From Bordetella parapertussis (lineage in GTDB: Bacteria; Pseudomonadota; Gammaproteobacteria; Burkholderiales; Burkholderiaceae_B), in NCBI GenBank assembly GCA_945883615.1, contig CAMCYB010000018.1:1-34341 (forward strand): DNA of 34,341 nucleotides. The letters are read 5' to 3'. A program made the position numbers and the translations under genes. The notes beneath the pieces were generated by a model that was not told the origin of the DNA, did not search any database, and saw nothing but the letters and a program-made list of their open reading frames with translations. Of this stretch, positions 9,231 to 18,444 are shown piece by piece. The stretch's first letter is position 1. The number at the start of each line of letters is the position of its first letter.

Positions 9231-12200
9231 TTAAGCCGCTTTAGTTGATTCTTGGCTGGTTTGCCACATTTCAGCCAGTGCACGACGATAATCAACTGGC
9301 ATTACTTTCACAAAATGCCCACGTGCTGAAGCCCAATTGCCTAAGATGTCACGGGCTCTAAAACTGCCTGTAAATTTAAAGTGATTTTCAATCAATGTTT
9401 TTAAAATAATGTCGTCTGTTTCGCGTGGTGCGTCGCGAGAAACACTGTGCCAAATTTCAATACCTTGAGTGGTTTTTTGGTTTGCACTACTGAGCACGGG
9501 CTCAATGTCAACCATAGTAAGGTTGCAATTCTCAGCGAAGCGACCTTCAGGGTCAAACACATACGCCACGCCCCCAGACATACCCGCTGCAAAGTTACGG
9601 CCGGTTTGCCCAAGCACCACAACTGTACCGCCAGTCATGTATTCGCAGCCATGGTCGCCATTCCCTTCAGCGACTGTGGCTGCACCAGAATTACGAACCG
9701 CAAAGCGTTCACCGGCTACGCCATTAAAGTAGGCTTCGCCACCCGTAGCGCCGTATAACACTGTGTTGCCGACAATAATTTGTTCAGGTCCAAAGCCACG
9801 AAAATCGTTGGGTGAGCGCACAATAATGCGGCCACCGGCCAAACCCTTGCCGACATAATCGTTGCCTTCGCCTACTAAATCAAGTGTGATGCCGTGAGCA
9901 AGAAATGCACCAAAACTTTGACCTGCCACACCATTTAACTGAATATGAATGGCATTTTCGTGCAAGCCTTCTTGGCCATATCGACGTGCCACTTGACCAG
10001 AAAGCATTGCACCCACGCTACGGTTACGGTTACGAACTGGCATAATGAACGAAACATTTTCGCCGCGTTCAATGGCGGCTTTGCTGCGTTCAATGAGTTG
10101 ATGGTCAAGTGCGACGTCAAGACCGTGGTCTTGTACGTCGGTATGACGACGGGCACCTTCAGTCGCAGGATTAAAAAATACTTTGTCAAAGTTTAAGCCG
10201 CGCGATTTCCAGTGGTCACTGCTTTTGCGGGTATCGAGCAAGTCGGTGCGACCAATTAAATCATCAAAGTGTTTAATACCCAGCTGTGCCATGATCTCGC
10301 GCACTTCCTCAGCAATAAAAAAGAAGTAGTTCACAACATGTTCAGGCTTGCCTTGAAACTTTTGGCGTAACACGGGGTCTTGAGTGGCTACACCCACTGG
10401 GCAGGTGTTGAGATGGCATTTACGCATCATGATGCAGCCTTCAACAACTAACGGTGCAGTTGCAAAACCAAATTCGTCAGCACCCAACAGACCGGCTACC
10501 ACCACGTCACGACCCGTTTTCATTTGGCCGTCAGCTTGCACGCGAATGCGACTACGCAGGTTGTTTAAGACCAACGTTTGCTGAGTTTCAGCCAAGCCTA
10601 GTTCCCAAGGCGTACCGGCGTGCTTGATAGATGAAATCGGTGAAGCACCGGTGCCACCGTCGTGACCTGCAATAGTCACGTGGTCAGCTTTGGCTTTCGC
10701 AACGCCAGCTGCAACCGTACCGACGCCTACTTCAGATACCAACTTAACCGATATGGAAGCCCGTTCATTGACGTTTTTAAGATCGTGGATCAGTTGTGCC
10801 AAATCTTCAATTGAGTAAATATCGTGATGGGGCGGTGGTGAAATTAAGCCCACACCGGGTACCGAGCAACGTAATTTAGCGATGTAGTCAGACACCTTGT
10901 GACCAGGCAACTGACCGCCTTCACCTGGTTTGGCGCCTTGTGCCATTTTGATCTGAATTTGATCAGCACTTGATAAGTATTCGGCGCTGACACCAAAACG
11001 ACCTGATGCAACTTGCTTAATGCGTGAACGCAATGAGTCACCGGCTTTAAGGGGAATGTCTGCTGCCACCCGATCAGCACCCAAAATAGAGGCTAGGGTG
11101 TCTTGGTCGGTAATGCCACTGCTACCGGTTTGAATTTCTTTGCGGTAACGTAGGTCGTCTTCGCCACCCTCACCTGTATTTGATTTTCCACCGATGCGGT
11201 TCATAGCAACTGCCAACACGGCATGTGCTTCAGTCGAAATTGAACCCAAAGACATGGCGCCGGTTACAAAGCGCTTCACAATTTCTTTCGCCGGTTCAAC
11301 TTCATCAATTGCGATGGCTTGGGCGGGGTCAACTTTGAACTCAAACAAACCGCGTAATGTCATCTGACGACGACTTTGATCATTAATAAGTTGTGCGTAC
11401 TCTTTGTAAGTGGTGTAGTTATTGCCACGGGTAGCATGCTGTAACTTCGCAATGGAGTCAGGGGTCCACATGTGGTCTTCACCGCGCACTCGAAAAGCGT
11501 ATTCACCACCGGCATCCAGTGCATGCTCTAAAACGGGGTCGTCGCTGAAAGCAGCACGGTGCGTACGCAAGGCTTCTTCAGCGACTTCAAAAATACCAAT
11601 GCCTTCGATGTTGCTGGCTGTACCGGCAAAATATTTCGTTACGAAAACAGACTGCAGGCCAACCGCTTCAAAAATTTGGGCACCACAGTACGACATAAAA
11701 GTCGAAATACCCATTTTTGACATGACTTTGTTCAAGCCTTTGCCAATTGCTTTGATGTAGTTTTTGATGGCTTTAGCGGCGTGTTCTGCATCGTCAGCTG
11801 CAGTTTGAATTGATTCAAACACTAAGTAGGGGTGAATGGCTTCAGCACCAAAGCCACCGAGCAACGCAAAGTGATGCACTTCGCGAGCCGAACCGGTTTC
11901 GACCACTAGACCGGTGTTAGTGCGAATGCCCGCACGAATTAAGTGTTGGTGAATGGCAGAGGTGGCTAACAATGCGGGTATGGCAACTTGGTCTGGCCCC
12001 ACCTGTCGGTCTGACAAAATCAACACGTTAAAGCCGCTGTGCACGGCATCAGTCGCGCTGGCACACAAAGCCGCTAAACGTGCTTCGATGCCTTCCGCAC
12101 CCCAGGCACTGGGGTAGGTGATGTCGACTTCATAGCTGCGAAATTTATTGCCCGTGTACTTTGCCACTGAGCGCAGTTGCGCCATGGCGTCTTGATCTAA

Positions 12201-13955
12201 AACAGGCTGTGTGACTTCGAGTCGTAGAGGCGGGTTAACGTTATTGATATCAAGCAAATTGGGCTTAGGGCCAATAAACGAAACCAAAGACATGACCATT
12301 TGTTCACGAATAGGGTCAATTGGCGGGTTGGTGACCTGTGCAAATAACTGACGAAAATAATTATAGAAAGGTTTTGACCGGCTTGATAACACCGCCAAGG
12401 GTGAGTCGTTACCCATTGAACCGGTGGCTTCCTCGCCGTTTGCCATCATGGGTTCGAGCACAAATTTAAAGTCTTCTTGCGTCCAGCCGAAAGCTTGCTG
12501 TTGGTCGAGCAAGGGAACGACTGAGCGGGTTGCTGCAAGAGTTGGTGCGTCGGGCGTGGGTAGTGATTCAAGCTTGACACGTAAACGATCGATCCATTGG
12601 CGATAAGGACGGCTGTTTGAAAGCTGCGATTTGATTTCTTCGTCTTCAATGATGCGACCCTGTTGCAAGTCGATCAAAAACATTTTGCCAGGCTGCAAGC
12701 GCCATTTCTTAACGATACGATTTTCTGGAATGGGCAAAGTACCGGCTTCAGACGCCATAATGACTAAGTTGTCATCAGTGATTAAATAACGCGCTGGGCG
12801 TAAACCGTTGCGGTCAAGTGTGGCACCAATTTGCTTACCATCAGTAAAAGCCACTGCAGCAGGGCCGTCCCAAGGTTCCATCATGGCGGCATGGTATTCA
12901 TAAAACGCACGACGTGATGAATCCATTTGGGTATGCTGTTCCCACGCTTCGGGAATCATCAACATCATGGCGTGTGCGAGTGAATAACCTGACATCACTA
13001 ATAATTCGAGGCAGTTATCAAATGTGGCTGTGTCAGATTGGCCGGAATACACAATGGGGTAAAGCTTAGCCAGATCGTCGCCCAATACAGCTGATTTCAT
13101 CATGCCCTCGCGGGCACGCAACCAGTTAAAATTACCTTTGACAGTGTTAATTTCACCATTATGCGCAATCATGCGGTAAGGGTGAGCCAGTGGCCACGCT
13201 GGAAAGGTGTTGGTTGAAAAACGTTGGTGCACCAACGCTAAAGCTGATTCAGTGCGGCTGTCAGCCAAGTCAAGATAGTACTGACCCACTTGATTAGCCA
13301 ACAATAAACCTTTGTAAACTACGGTGCGAACAGACGCCGAGGGTACAAAATATTCAGTACCATGTGCTAAATTCATTGCATGAATGGCATGACTTGCCGT
13401 TTTGCGAATCACATATAACTTGCGTTCAAGTGCATCTGGCACTCTGACATCCGCACCGCGACCAACAAACAACTGGCGAATGACCGGTTCGCAGGCGCGA
13501 ACAGTTTCAGACATGGGCATGTTGCGGTCAACGGGCACGTCACGCCAGCCCAACACAATTTGACCTTCAGCCTTGACCGCGCGCTCGAGCGTTTGCTCGC
13601 AGGCTAACCGCGATGCGATTTCTTTAGGCAAAAACACCATGCAGACACCGTATTCGCCAGGGGCGGGCAGTTCAATGCTCTGCTTAGCCATTTCTTCACT
13701 GTACAACGTGTCGGGTATTTGAATCAAAATACCGGCGCCGTCGCCCATAAGTTTGTCGGCACCGACCGCACCCCGATGGTCTAGGTTTTCAAGAATTTTC
13801 AAACCCTGCGACACGATTGAGTGCGCAGCCCTACCTTCAATATGCGCAACGAAACCCACGCCACAGGCATCGTGTTCGTGAACACTTGAGTAAAGGCCTT
13901 GGTCTTTTGGTATACCTGCAGGCTTACTCACAAAATTTAAAGGGAAGGTGGTCAT
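9231..13955 (-). CDS. gltB: Glutamate synthase (NADPH) large subunit
   Basis: Alpha subunit of glutamate synthase: releases ammonia from glutamine and channels it to 2-oxoglutarate. From the ATG at 13955 it is 1574 aa. That start is chosen over the ATG at 13976 because CGGAG lies 7 bases upstream. Order of domains: short propeptide then class-II glutaminase with Cys31 (DACGVGF), central domain, FMN-binding synthase domain ([25 protein letters not shown]), the 3Fe-4S ligands in [12 protein letters not shown], and the C-terminal glycine-rich beta-helix ([21 protein letters not shown]). It heads the 14-kb minus-strand block with gltD next. Confidence 0.97.
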   Translation of the reverse strand: MTTFPLNFVSKPAGIPKDQGLYSSVHEHDACGVGFVAHIEGRAAHSIVSQGLKILENLDHRGAVGADKLMGDGAGILIQIPDTLYSEEMAKQSIELPAPGEYGVCMVFLPKEIASRLACEQTLERAVKAEGQIVLGWRDVPVDRNMPMSETVRACEPVIRQLFVGRGADVRVPDALERKLYVIRKTASHAIHAMNLAHGTEYFVPSASVRTVVYKGLLLANQVGQYYLDLADSRTESALALVHQRFSTNTFPAWPLAHPYRMIAHNGEINTVKGNFNWLRAREGMMKSAVLGDDLAKLYPIVYSGQSDTATFDNCLELLVMSGYSLAHAMMLMIPEAWEQHTQMDSSRRAFYEYHAAMMEPWDGPAAVAFTDGKQIGATLDRNGLRPARYLITDDNLVIMASEAGTLPIPENRIVKKWRLQPGKMFLIDLQQGRIIEDEEIKSQLSNSRPYRQWIDRLRVKLESLPTPDAPTLAATRSVVPLLDQQQAFGWTQEDFKFVLEPMMANGEEATGSMGNDSPLAVLSSRSKPFYNYFRQLFAQVTNPPIDPIREQMVMSLVSFIGPKPNLLDINNVNPPLRLEVTQPVLDQDAMAQLRSVAKYTGNKFRSYEVDITYPSAWGAEGIEARLAALCASATDAVHSGFNVLILSDRQVGPDQVAIPALLATSAIHQHLIRAGIRTNTGLVVETGSAREVHHFALLGGFGAEAIHPYLVFESIQTAADDAEHAAKAIKNYIKAIGKGLNKVMSKMGISTFMSYCGAQIFEAVGLQSVFVTKYFAGTASNIEGIGIFEVAEEALRTHRAAFSDDPVLEHALDAGGEYAFRVRGEDHMWTPDSIAKLQHATRGNNYTTYKEYAQLINDQSRRQMTLRGLFEFKVDPAQAIAIDEVEPAKEIVKRFVTGAMSLGSISTEAHAVLAVAMNRIGGKSNTGEGGEDDLRYRKEIQTGSSGITDQDTLASILGADRVAADIPLKAGDSLRSRIKQVASGRFGVSAEYLSSADQIQIKMAQGAKPGEGGQLPGHKVSDYIAKLRCSVPGVGLISPPPHHDIYSIEDLAQLIHDLKNVNERASISVKLVSEVGVGTVAAGVAKAKADHVTIAGHDGGTGASPISSIKHAGTPWELGLAETQQTLVLNNLRSRIRVQADGQMKTGRDVVVAGLLGADEFGFATAPLVVEGCIMMRKCHLNTCPVGVATQDPVLRQKFQGKPEHVVNYFFFIAEEVREIMAQLGIKHFDDLIGRTDLLDTRKSSDHWKSRGLNFDKVFFNPATEGARRHTDVQDHGLDVALDHQLIERSKAAIERGENVSFIMPVRNRNRSVGAMLSGQVARRYGQEGLHENAIHIQLNGVAGQSFGAFLAHGITLDLVGEGNDYVGKGLAGGRIIVRSPNDFRGFGPEQIIVGNTVLYGATGGEAYFNGVAGERFAVRNSGAATVAEGNGDHGCEYMTGGTVVVLGQTGRNFAAGMSGGVAYVFDPEGRFAENCNLTMVDIEPVLSSANQKTTQGIEIWHSVSRDAPRETDDIILKTLIENHFKFTGSFRARDILGNWASARGHFVKVMPVDYRRALAEMWQTSQESTKAA

Positions 13956-14037
13956 CTGTAAACTCCGATCGTGCATATTGCAAAAGGAATATTAGATTAA
14001 CTCACATTATGCTAAATACAAAGGCTTTTTCTAGTAG

Positions 14038-14091
14038 TGCGTCCCCATTAATAAAAATAAACACTTAAGTGCTTATTAAAATAGGGACGCA
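14038..14091. repeat. Nested palindrome after the transposase-like gene (REP-like candidate)
   Basis: A 54-bp imperfect palindrome. The outer arms are perfect 8-mers (TGCGTCCC at 14038-14045 and GGGACGCA at 14084-14091), the middle arms are AT-rich (ATTAATAA against TTATTAAAAT), and the centre is a perfect 10-bp palindrome CACTTAAGTG at 14062-14071. It begins at the base after the stop codon of the gene at 14092-14757. Palindromes next to Y1 transposase genes are the hallmark of REP/RAYT pairs, so this may be the cognate element; only one copy is visible in this window. It could also act as a terminator. Confidence 0.6.
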
Positions 14092-14757
14092 TCATTCTAA
14101 TTTTCTAGGCCGACCTCGTTTAGCCGGTGCGACACGCCTTGATGCAATTTGATTCATGTTTTGTAAAAAGCTCACGCCACCCAGCGCCCATTGACCATGC
14201 AAAGCTGACTCAATATGATCTAAGGACTGCCTGTTTACACCCTCTGCCAAAATCGATTTGTAGTGGGCTTGGCGGGCAAATGGCGTGTTGCCACAGGCCC
14301 AATAATCAGGGTGGTCAACCAACCAAGGGGTTAAACGACCCCCAACCCCAACATGTTGTTGCGCTGAAGACCAGCGCCAGTCTTGGGCGTGTTGCACCAA
14401 ATTCAAACGCACGGGGGCTTGTTCGAGCCAAACCAAAGTAGGTATAACCCATGCGTGAGGTTCAATTAAAGCCGTTTTATAGCGACCCGCAAAGATTGTT
14501 CCCATGTCAACAACCGCGGCTAAATGACGGCCAAGAGCTTGCATCACATGACTCAGTTGCGCAACTGAAGGGGGGGTGCATAAAATATGTAGACCTTGAG
14601 GTGTGATGCACCAACCATGAACAGGTAGATTTTGTTCAATGGCGTATACACCCAACCAGCCAAAAACATCAGCGTAGGGAATTGACGTCACATGCGCTGG
14701 AAATCTTACCCCAGCTAGCGTTGGTGTTTGCGGTGCAAAGAGGCGGGCAAGTCGCAT
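14092..14757 (-). CDS. REP-associated tyrosine transposase-like protein, active site degenerate
   Basis: 221-aa protein related to REP-associated tyrosine transposases (RAYT, Y1/HUH fold). The C-terminal two thirds follow the family: GRYKTALIE, LEQAPVRLNLVQHAQDWRWSSAQ, HPDYWACGNTPFARQAHY, WALGGVSF, RRVAPAKRGRPRK. The catalytic parts differ. The usual MPNHVHLL reads TPQGLHIL (residues 52-59), leaving only His57 of the two histidines, and the usual RYIELNPVR reads VWLEQAPVR, with Trp110 in place of the expected tyrosine. This judgement comes from family recall, not an alignment run. The tail holds an AT-hook-like KRGRPRK. Strand transfer is unlikely; it may be a domesticated DNA-binding protein or a decaying gene, though the frame is intact. 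Divergent from rpoH. Confidence 0.82.
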   Translation of the reverse strand: MRLARLFAPQTPTLAGVRFPAHVTSIPYADVFGWLGVYAIEQNLPVHGWCITPQGLHILCTPPSVAQLSHVMQALGRHLAAVVDMGTIFAGRYKTALIEPHAWVIPTLVWLEQAPVRLNLVQHAQDWRWSSAQQHVGVGGRLTPWLVDHPDYWACGNTPFARQAHYKSILAEGVNRQSLDHIESALHGQWALGGVSFLQNMNQIASRRVAPAKRGRPRKLE

Positions 14758-14805
14758 AAAAGAATCATCAAAAGAGGGAACTAAACCCTAATATTTGGTA
14801 TCTTA

Positions 14806-14832
14806 TTAGCACTCATCTACTGTGAGTGCTAA
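14806..14832. promoter_or_regulatory. CIRCE operator (HrcA site) upstream of rpoH
   Basis: TTAGCACTC at 14806-14814, nine spacer bases, GAGTGCTAA at 14824-14832: an exact match to the CIRCE consensus bound by the heat-shock repressor HrcA. It lies about 80 bp before the rpoH ATG. It also lies in the shared intergenic region with the transposase-like gene on the other strand, 49 bp from that ATG. Confidence 0.95.
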
Positions 14833-14835
14833 TAT
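14806..14835 (+). promoter_or_regulatory. Candidate sigma-70 promoter of rpoH inside the CIRCE
   Basis: A TTAGCA -35-like box (14806-14811, 4 of 6 to consensus) and a TAATAT -10-like box (14830-14835) are 18 bp apart. Both boxes overlap arms of the CIRCE, so HrcA binding would block polymerase directly. The match is by eye and the transcription start is not known. Confidence 0.5.
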
Positions 14836-14911
14836 TTTAAAAATAGACCGAATTTAACTGTTATTCCAAGTAACAACATACTTAAAACCAAGCGAAAAAA
14901 ACAAACAGCCT

Positions 14912-15796
14912 ATGACAACAGCACAGACACTTGCTATAGCACCTCAAACCCTAGCGGCAGCCATTGCCAACCCAGGTTCTTTAGGCTCTATTCAAGCTTA
15001 CATCAGCACGGTAAACCGTCTGCCCATGCTCTCAGCCGAGCAAGAGACAGATTTAGGCCGTCGTCTGCAGCAAGATGGCGACATTGAAGCCGCGCGCGAG
15101 TTGATATTGTCTCATTTGCGCCTAGTGGTGTCTGTCGCACGCCAATACTTGGGCTATGGCTTACCGCATGCTGATCTTATTCAAGAGGGTAATGTCGGTT
15201 TAATGAAGGCCGTTAAACGTTACGACCCTGAGCGTGGCGTGCGCTTAATGACCTTTGCCGTGCACTGGATCAAAGCTGAAATACACGAATTCGTTGTGCG
15301 CAATTGGCGCATGGTAAAAGTGGCCACCACCAAAGCGCAACGCAAACTCTTTTTTAATTTACGCAGCATGCGCGCAGATGGTGAAACCCTTGATACACAG
15401 GGCGTTGAAACCATCGCAAAAAAACTCAACGTTCGCGAATCAGACGTTCGTGAAATGGAAGTCCGTTTATCAGGTCGTGAAATGCCCATCGACGCACCCA
15501 GCGACGATGCCGAAGCGTTTGCACCTATTACTTATTTGTCAGACGAAGGTTACGATGACCCCGTTGAAGTCATTGCACGCCAAGATCAAGCTACGCTTGA
15601 GTCTGAGGGCTTAACTCATGCAATCGCGCAGCTCGACTCCCGTTCACGCCGTATTGTGCAAGCTCGCTGGTTAGCTGAAGATGAAAACTCAACTTTGGCC
15701 GATTTAGCGCAAGAATTTGGGGTGTCGGCTGAACGTATTCGCCAAATCGAAGCAGCCGCCCTTAAAAAAATGCGTTTAAATTTAGCCGCAACCTAA
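14912..15796 (+). CDS. rpoH: RNA polymerase heat-shock sigma factor RpoH (sigma-32)
   Basis: Sigma factor for heat-shock promoters, 294 aa. Region 2 is clear (RLVVSVARQYLGYGLPHADLIQEGN type segment around 70-94, then WIKAEIHEFVVRNWRMVK). The RpoH box QRKLFFNLR at residues 143-151, which sets this family apart from RpoD and RpoS, is present. Region 4 ends in a helix-turn-helix with SAERIRQIEAAALKKMR. No good Shine-Dalgarno precedes the ATG (ACAAACAGCCT), so translation may be weak or controlled by mRNA structure; the latter is inference. A perfect CIRCE lies in the leader, so HrcA probably represses it. A candidate terminator follows at 15847. Confidence 0.97.
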   Translation: MTTAQTLAIAPQTLAAAIANPGSLGSIQAYISTVNRLPMLSAEQETDLGRRLQQDGDIEAARELILSHLRLVVSVARQYLGYGLPHADLIQEGNVGLMKAVKRYDPERGVRLMTFAVHWIKAEIHEFVVRNWRMVKVATTKAQRKLFFNLRSMRADGETLDTQGVETIAKKLNVRESDVREMEVRLSGREMPIDAPSDDAEAFAPITYLSDEGYDDPVEVIARQDQATLESEGLTHAIAQLDSRSRRIVQARWLAEDENSTLADLAQEFGVSAERIRQIEAAALKKMRLNLAAT

Positions 15797-15846
15797 AAAT
15801 TATTCAAAGCATCAAGCGCCAAGCATCAATATTTGTTAAGCACGGT

Positions 15847-15866
15847 TAAGCATGCTTATTTTTTTG
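15847..15866 (+). terminator. Candidate terminator after rpoH
   Basis: TAAGCATGCTTA (15847-15858) can form a short hairpin and runs into a string of seven or more T residues. A longer alternative pairs AAGCA upstream with TGCTT. It lies 50 bp after the rpoH stop and before the antiporter gene. The stem is short, so strength is uncertain. Confidence 0.5.
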
Positions 15867-15922
15867 TCCCATAAAAAAGCCTTCAGCGCGAATCATAACT
15901 AACTCGCGTTACCATTACGATC

Positions 15923-18418
15923 ATGACAATTGAAATGTTCGTGTTTGGTTTAGCTGGCTTGCTGATGTTGGTGTGCTTTTTGCCGCCACTCGCAGGCAAA
16001 GTGCGTTTGCCTTACACGCTTGTGCTCGCCATTAGTGGTTTACTGTTGGGCTATTTTTTCAATTATCACGGGTGGGCGCCCCCCCTCATTAAGCAGCTTC
16101 TTATCTCATTACAAGGTATTGAGGTTTCATCAGAAGTCTTCTTGGTGGTATTTTTACCGGTCTTGCTATTTGAAACGGCGCTCAACATAGACGTCAGGCG
16201 CATGCTTGCCGACATTGCCCCCATTTTGCTAATGGCTGTTGTGGCTGTTGTTGTAAGCACTGCACTGGTGGGTGCGGGCTTGTTTACCTTCACTGAACAA
16301 AGTCTGATCGCGTGTCTATTGTTAGGCTCAATTATTGCCACCACTGACCCGGGTGCGGTGGTTAGCATCTTTAAAGAGGTCGGCGCACCCAAACGTTTGG
16401 TCACTATTGTAGAAGGTGAAAGCCTATTAAATGATGCAGCCGCCATTGCTTTATTTGCAATCTTAATCGGCATTCTCACTCACGAAAGACAGTGGGAATA
16501 CGGCATGGTTATCAAAGACTTTTCCAGACTATTCCTAGGGGGTGCAATAGCCGGTTACTTTATGGGTCGTATCACGTGTTACCTGTTTCGTGCGTTGCGC
16601 GGTTGGCCCACAGCTGAAATCTCGCTTACTTTGGCAGTTGCTTACCTAGCGTACATCGTGTCTGAACATTTCTTGGGTGTGTCAGGCGTGGTGGCAACAG
16701 TAACGGCTGGCTTGGTCATCGGTTCGGTTGGCCGCACACATATCAGCGCAAATACTTTCTCATCGCTTTCGCAATCGTGGCAACAATTTGGTTTTTGGGC
16801 AAACTCATTAATCTTTTTGTTTGCCACCATGATGATACCGAAGCTTTTTAACCAACTCACTATGCAAAGTGTGGTGGTGGTGGGCATTATTTTTTTAGCA
16901 ACACTTTTTGCACGTGCATTGGTGGTTTTTGGTATTTTGCCGGTTCTAACGTGGGCCGTGGGCACGCGTGTCAGTACAAGTTATAAGACCGTCATTTGGT
17001 GGGGTGGTTTACGCGGTGCACTGTCATTAGCGTTAGCCCTGTCAGTCACTGAACACGATGCGGTGCCACCCGCAGTTCGAGAGTTTGTTGCGTTGGGTGT
17101 AACGGGTTATGTATTGGTCACGTTGCTCATAAACGGCGTCACGTTAAGACCCTTAATTAAGTTGCTTAAGCTAGACAAATTGACCCCGACTGAACGTCTT
17201 TTGCGCAATCAAGCTGTGGCGGTGGCGACCACTACTTTACAAAAAGAAACAGAACGTATTGCTTTGAACGAGCAAATTAGCAAAACAGCCCGTGGGCGTA
17301 TTAACGAAGTCTTTGAAGCCAGCATGAACAGCTCGCAAGATACGCATATTGACCAGTTCACCGAGGCAGAACGTGTCAACATTGGCTTAACTATGTTGGC
17401 TCGCCGCGAGTTTGAAGCTTATTTCAATATTTTTAAAGAAAATAATCTCGACCCCAAAGTGGCAGAATACTTGCTTTCGCATGCTGAACGTATGGAAGAT
17501 GCCATCAAAATAAATGGTGTTGAGGGTTTTAAAAAATCAGTTTATGACAGCCTTAAATACCCAAAAATCTTTCGCCTAGCGATACGTTTGCACAATAGTA
17601 TAGGTGTGCATAAAGTGTTGGCGCAAACCCTGACAAACCGGTTTGCACGCTTAGTAGTCATGAGTTGGGTGGTACGCAAATTGACCACTTTTGCAGACGA
17701 GCAAATCAGAGACATGATTGGTGATGAAGCTGCTCAGTCTTTATTAAGCCAAATAAAATGGCGCGCAGGTTTGGTTGAAGAAAGCTTACAAGCTTTGCGC
17801 CTGCAATACCCTATGTACGCTGAATGGTTAGAAGAAAAATATTTGGGCCAAACGGCTCGCTCGCTTGAACGTCGTCGTTATCGCAGCATGCTGGAAGAGT
17901 CGTTAATTGGGGGCGAAGTTTACGATAACTTGATGACACAACTTGAACATCGCTGGCATTTTTTAGACCGTGAGCCATCGCTTGATGTTCAGTTAACCGC
18001 GGCACAATTAATCGCGCGTGTGCCATTACTGAGTGAAATGTCAACTGAATCTGAAGCGCTGATTACCAAGTTATTACGACCGCGATTGGTCATTCCGAAC
18101 GAATTAATTTTAGGTGCTGAAAAATCAAAGGCTTCTATGTATTTTGTCGCTTCTGGAGCTGTAACGGTCTTGCTGCCAGACAACACCCATATTGAATTGG
18201 GTTCAGGCGAGTTTTTTGGCGAATTAGCGTTATTAACTGATGAATCAATAAAATTTGAAGTGCGTTCCTTGGGTTATACCAATTTACTAGAGCTTACTAA
18301 AAAAGACTTTAAATTGCTGTTGTCGCGAGATCAAAAGCTAAGAGAAATCGTTGATAAAGTCGTTGAAGAGCGCATCAAAGCTTTGAATGTTTGGCGCGAT
18401 CAACCGCAATTGACTTAA
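15923..18418 (+). CDS. CPA1-family Na+/H+ antiporter with C-terminal cyclic-nucleotide-binding-like domain
   Basis: 831-aa inner-membrane protein. About the first 400 residues are a CPA1 sodium/proton exchanger core with roughly 12 hydrophobic segments; the ion-site motif GESLLNDAAAIALF and TDPGAVVSIFKEVGAPKR are present, as is WWGGLRGALSLALALS. A helical cytoplasmic region of some 280 residues follows, and then a cNMP-binding fold (from about 710) with the FFGELALL turn. The overall plan resembles large NHE/SOS1-type exchangers. In the phosphate cassette the residues after GELALL read TDESIKFEVRS rather than an RxA-type motif, so cyclic nucleotide binding is doubtful. No clear Shine-Dalgarno is seen. 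It is convergent with the Nudix gene, with 26 bp between stops. Role in ion or pH balance is inferred from the family. Confidence 0.93.
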   Translation: MTIEMFVFGLAGLLMLVCFLPPLAGKVRLPYTLVLAISGLLLGYFFNYHGWAPPLIKQLLISLQGIEVSSEVFLVVFLPVLLFETALNIDVRRMLADIAPILLMAVVAVVVSTALVGAGLFTFTEQSLIACLLLGSIIATTDPGAVVSIFKEVGAPKRLVTIVEGESLLNDAAAIALFAILIGILTHERQWEYGMVIKDFSRLFLGGAIAGYFMGRITCYLFRALRGWPTAEISLTLAVAYLAYIVSEHFLGVSGVVATVTAGLVIGSVGRTHISANTFSSLSQSWQQFGFWANSLIFLFATMMIPKLFNQLTMQSVVVVGIIFLATLFARALVVFGILPVLTWAVGTRVSTSYKTVIWWGGLRGALSLALALSVTEHDAVPPAVREFVALGVTGYVLVTLLINGVTLRPLIKLLKLDKLTPTERLLRNQAVAVATTTLQKETERIALNEQISKTARGRINEVFEASMNSSQDTHIDQFTEAERVNIGLTMLARREFEAYFNIFKENNLDPKVAEYLLSHAERMEDAIKINGVEGFKKSVYDSLKYPKIFRLAIRLHNSIGVHKVLAQTLTNRFARLVVMSWVVRKLTTFADEQIRDMIGDEAAQSLLSQIKWRAGLVEESLQALRLQYPMYAEWLEEKYLGQTARSLERRRYRSMLEESLIGGEVYDNLMTQLEHRWHFLDREPSLDVQLTAAQLIARVPLLSEMSTESEALITKLLRPRLVIPNELILGAEKSKASMYFVASGAVTVLLPDNTHIELGSGEFFGELALLTDESIKFEVRSLGYTNLLELTKKDFKLLLSRDQKLREIVDKVVEERIKALNVWRDQPQLT

Positions 18419-18444
18419 ATAAAAAGCAACAAAGGGTTTTTGCT

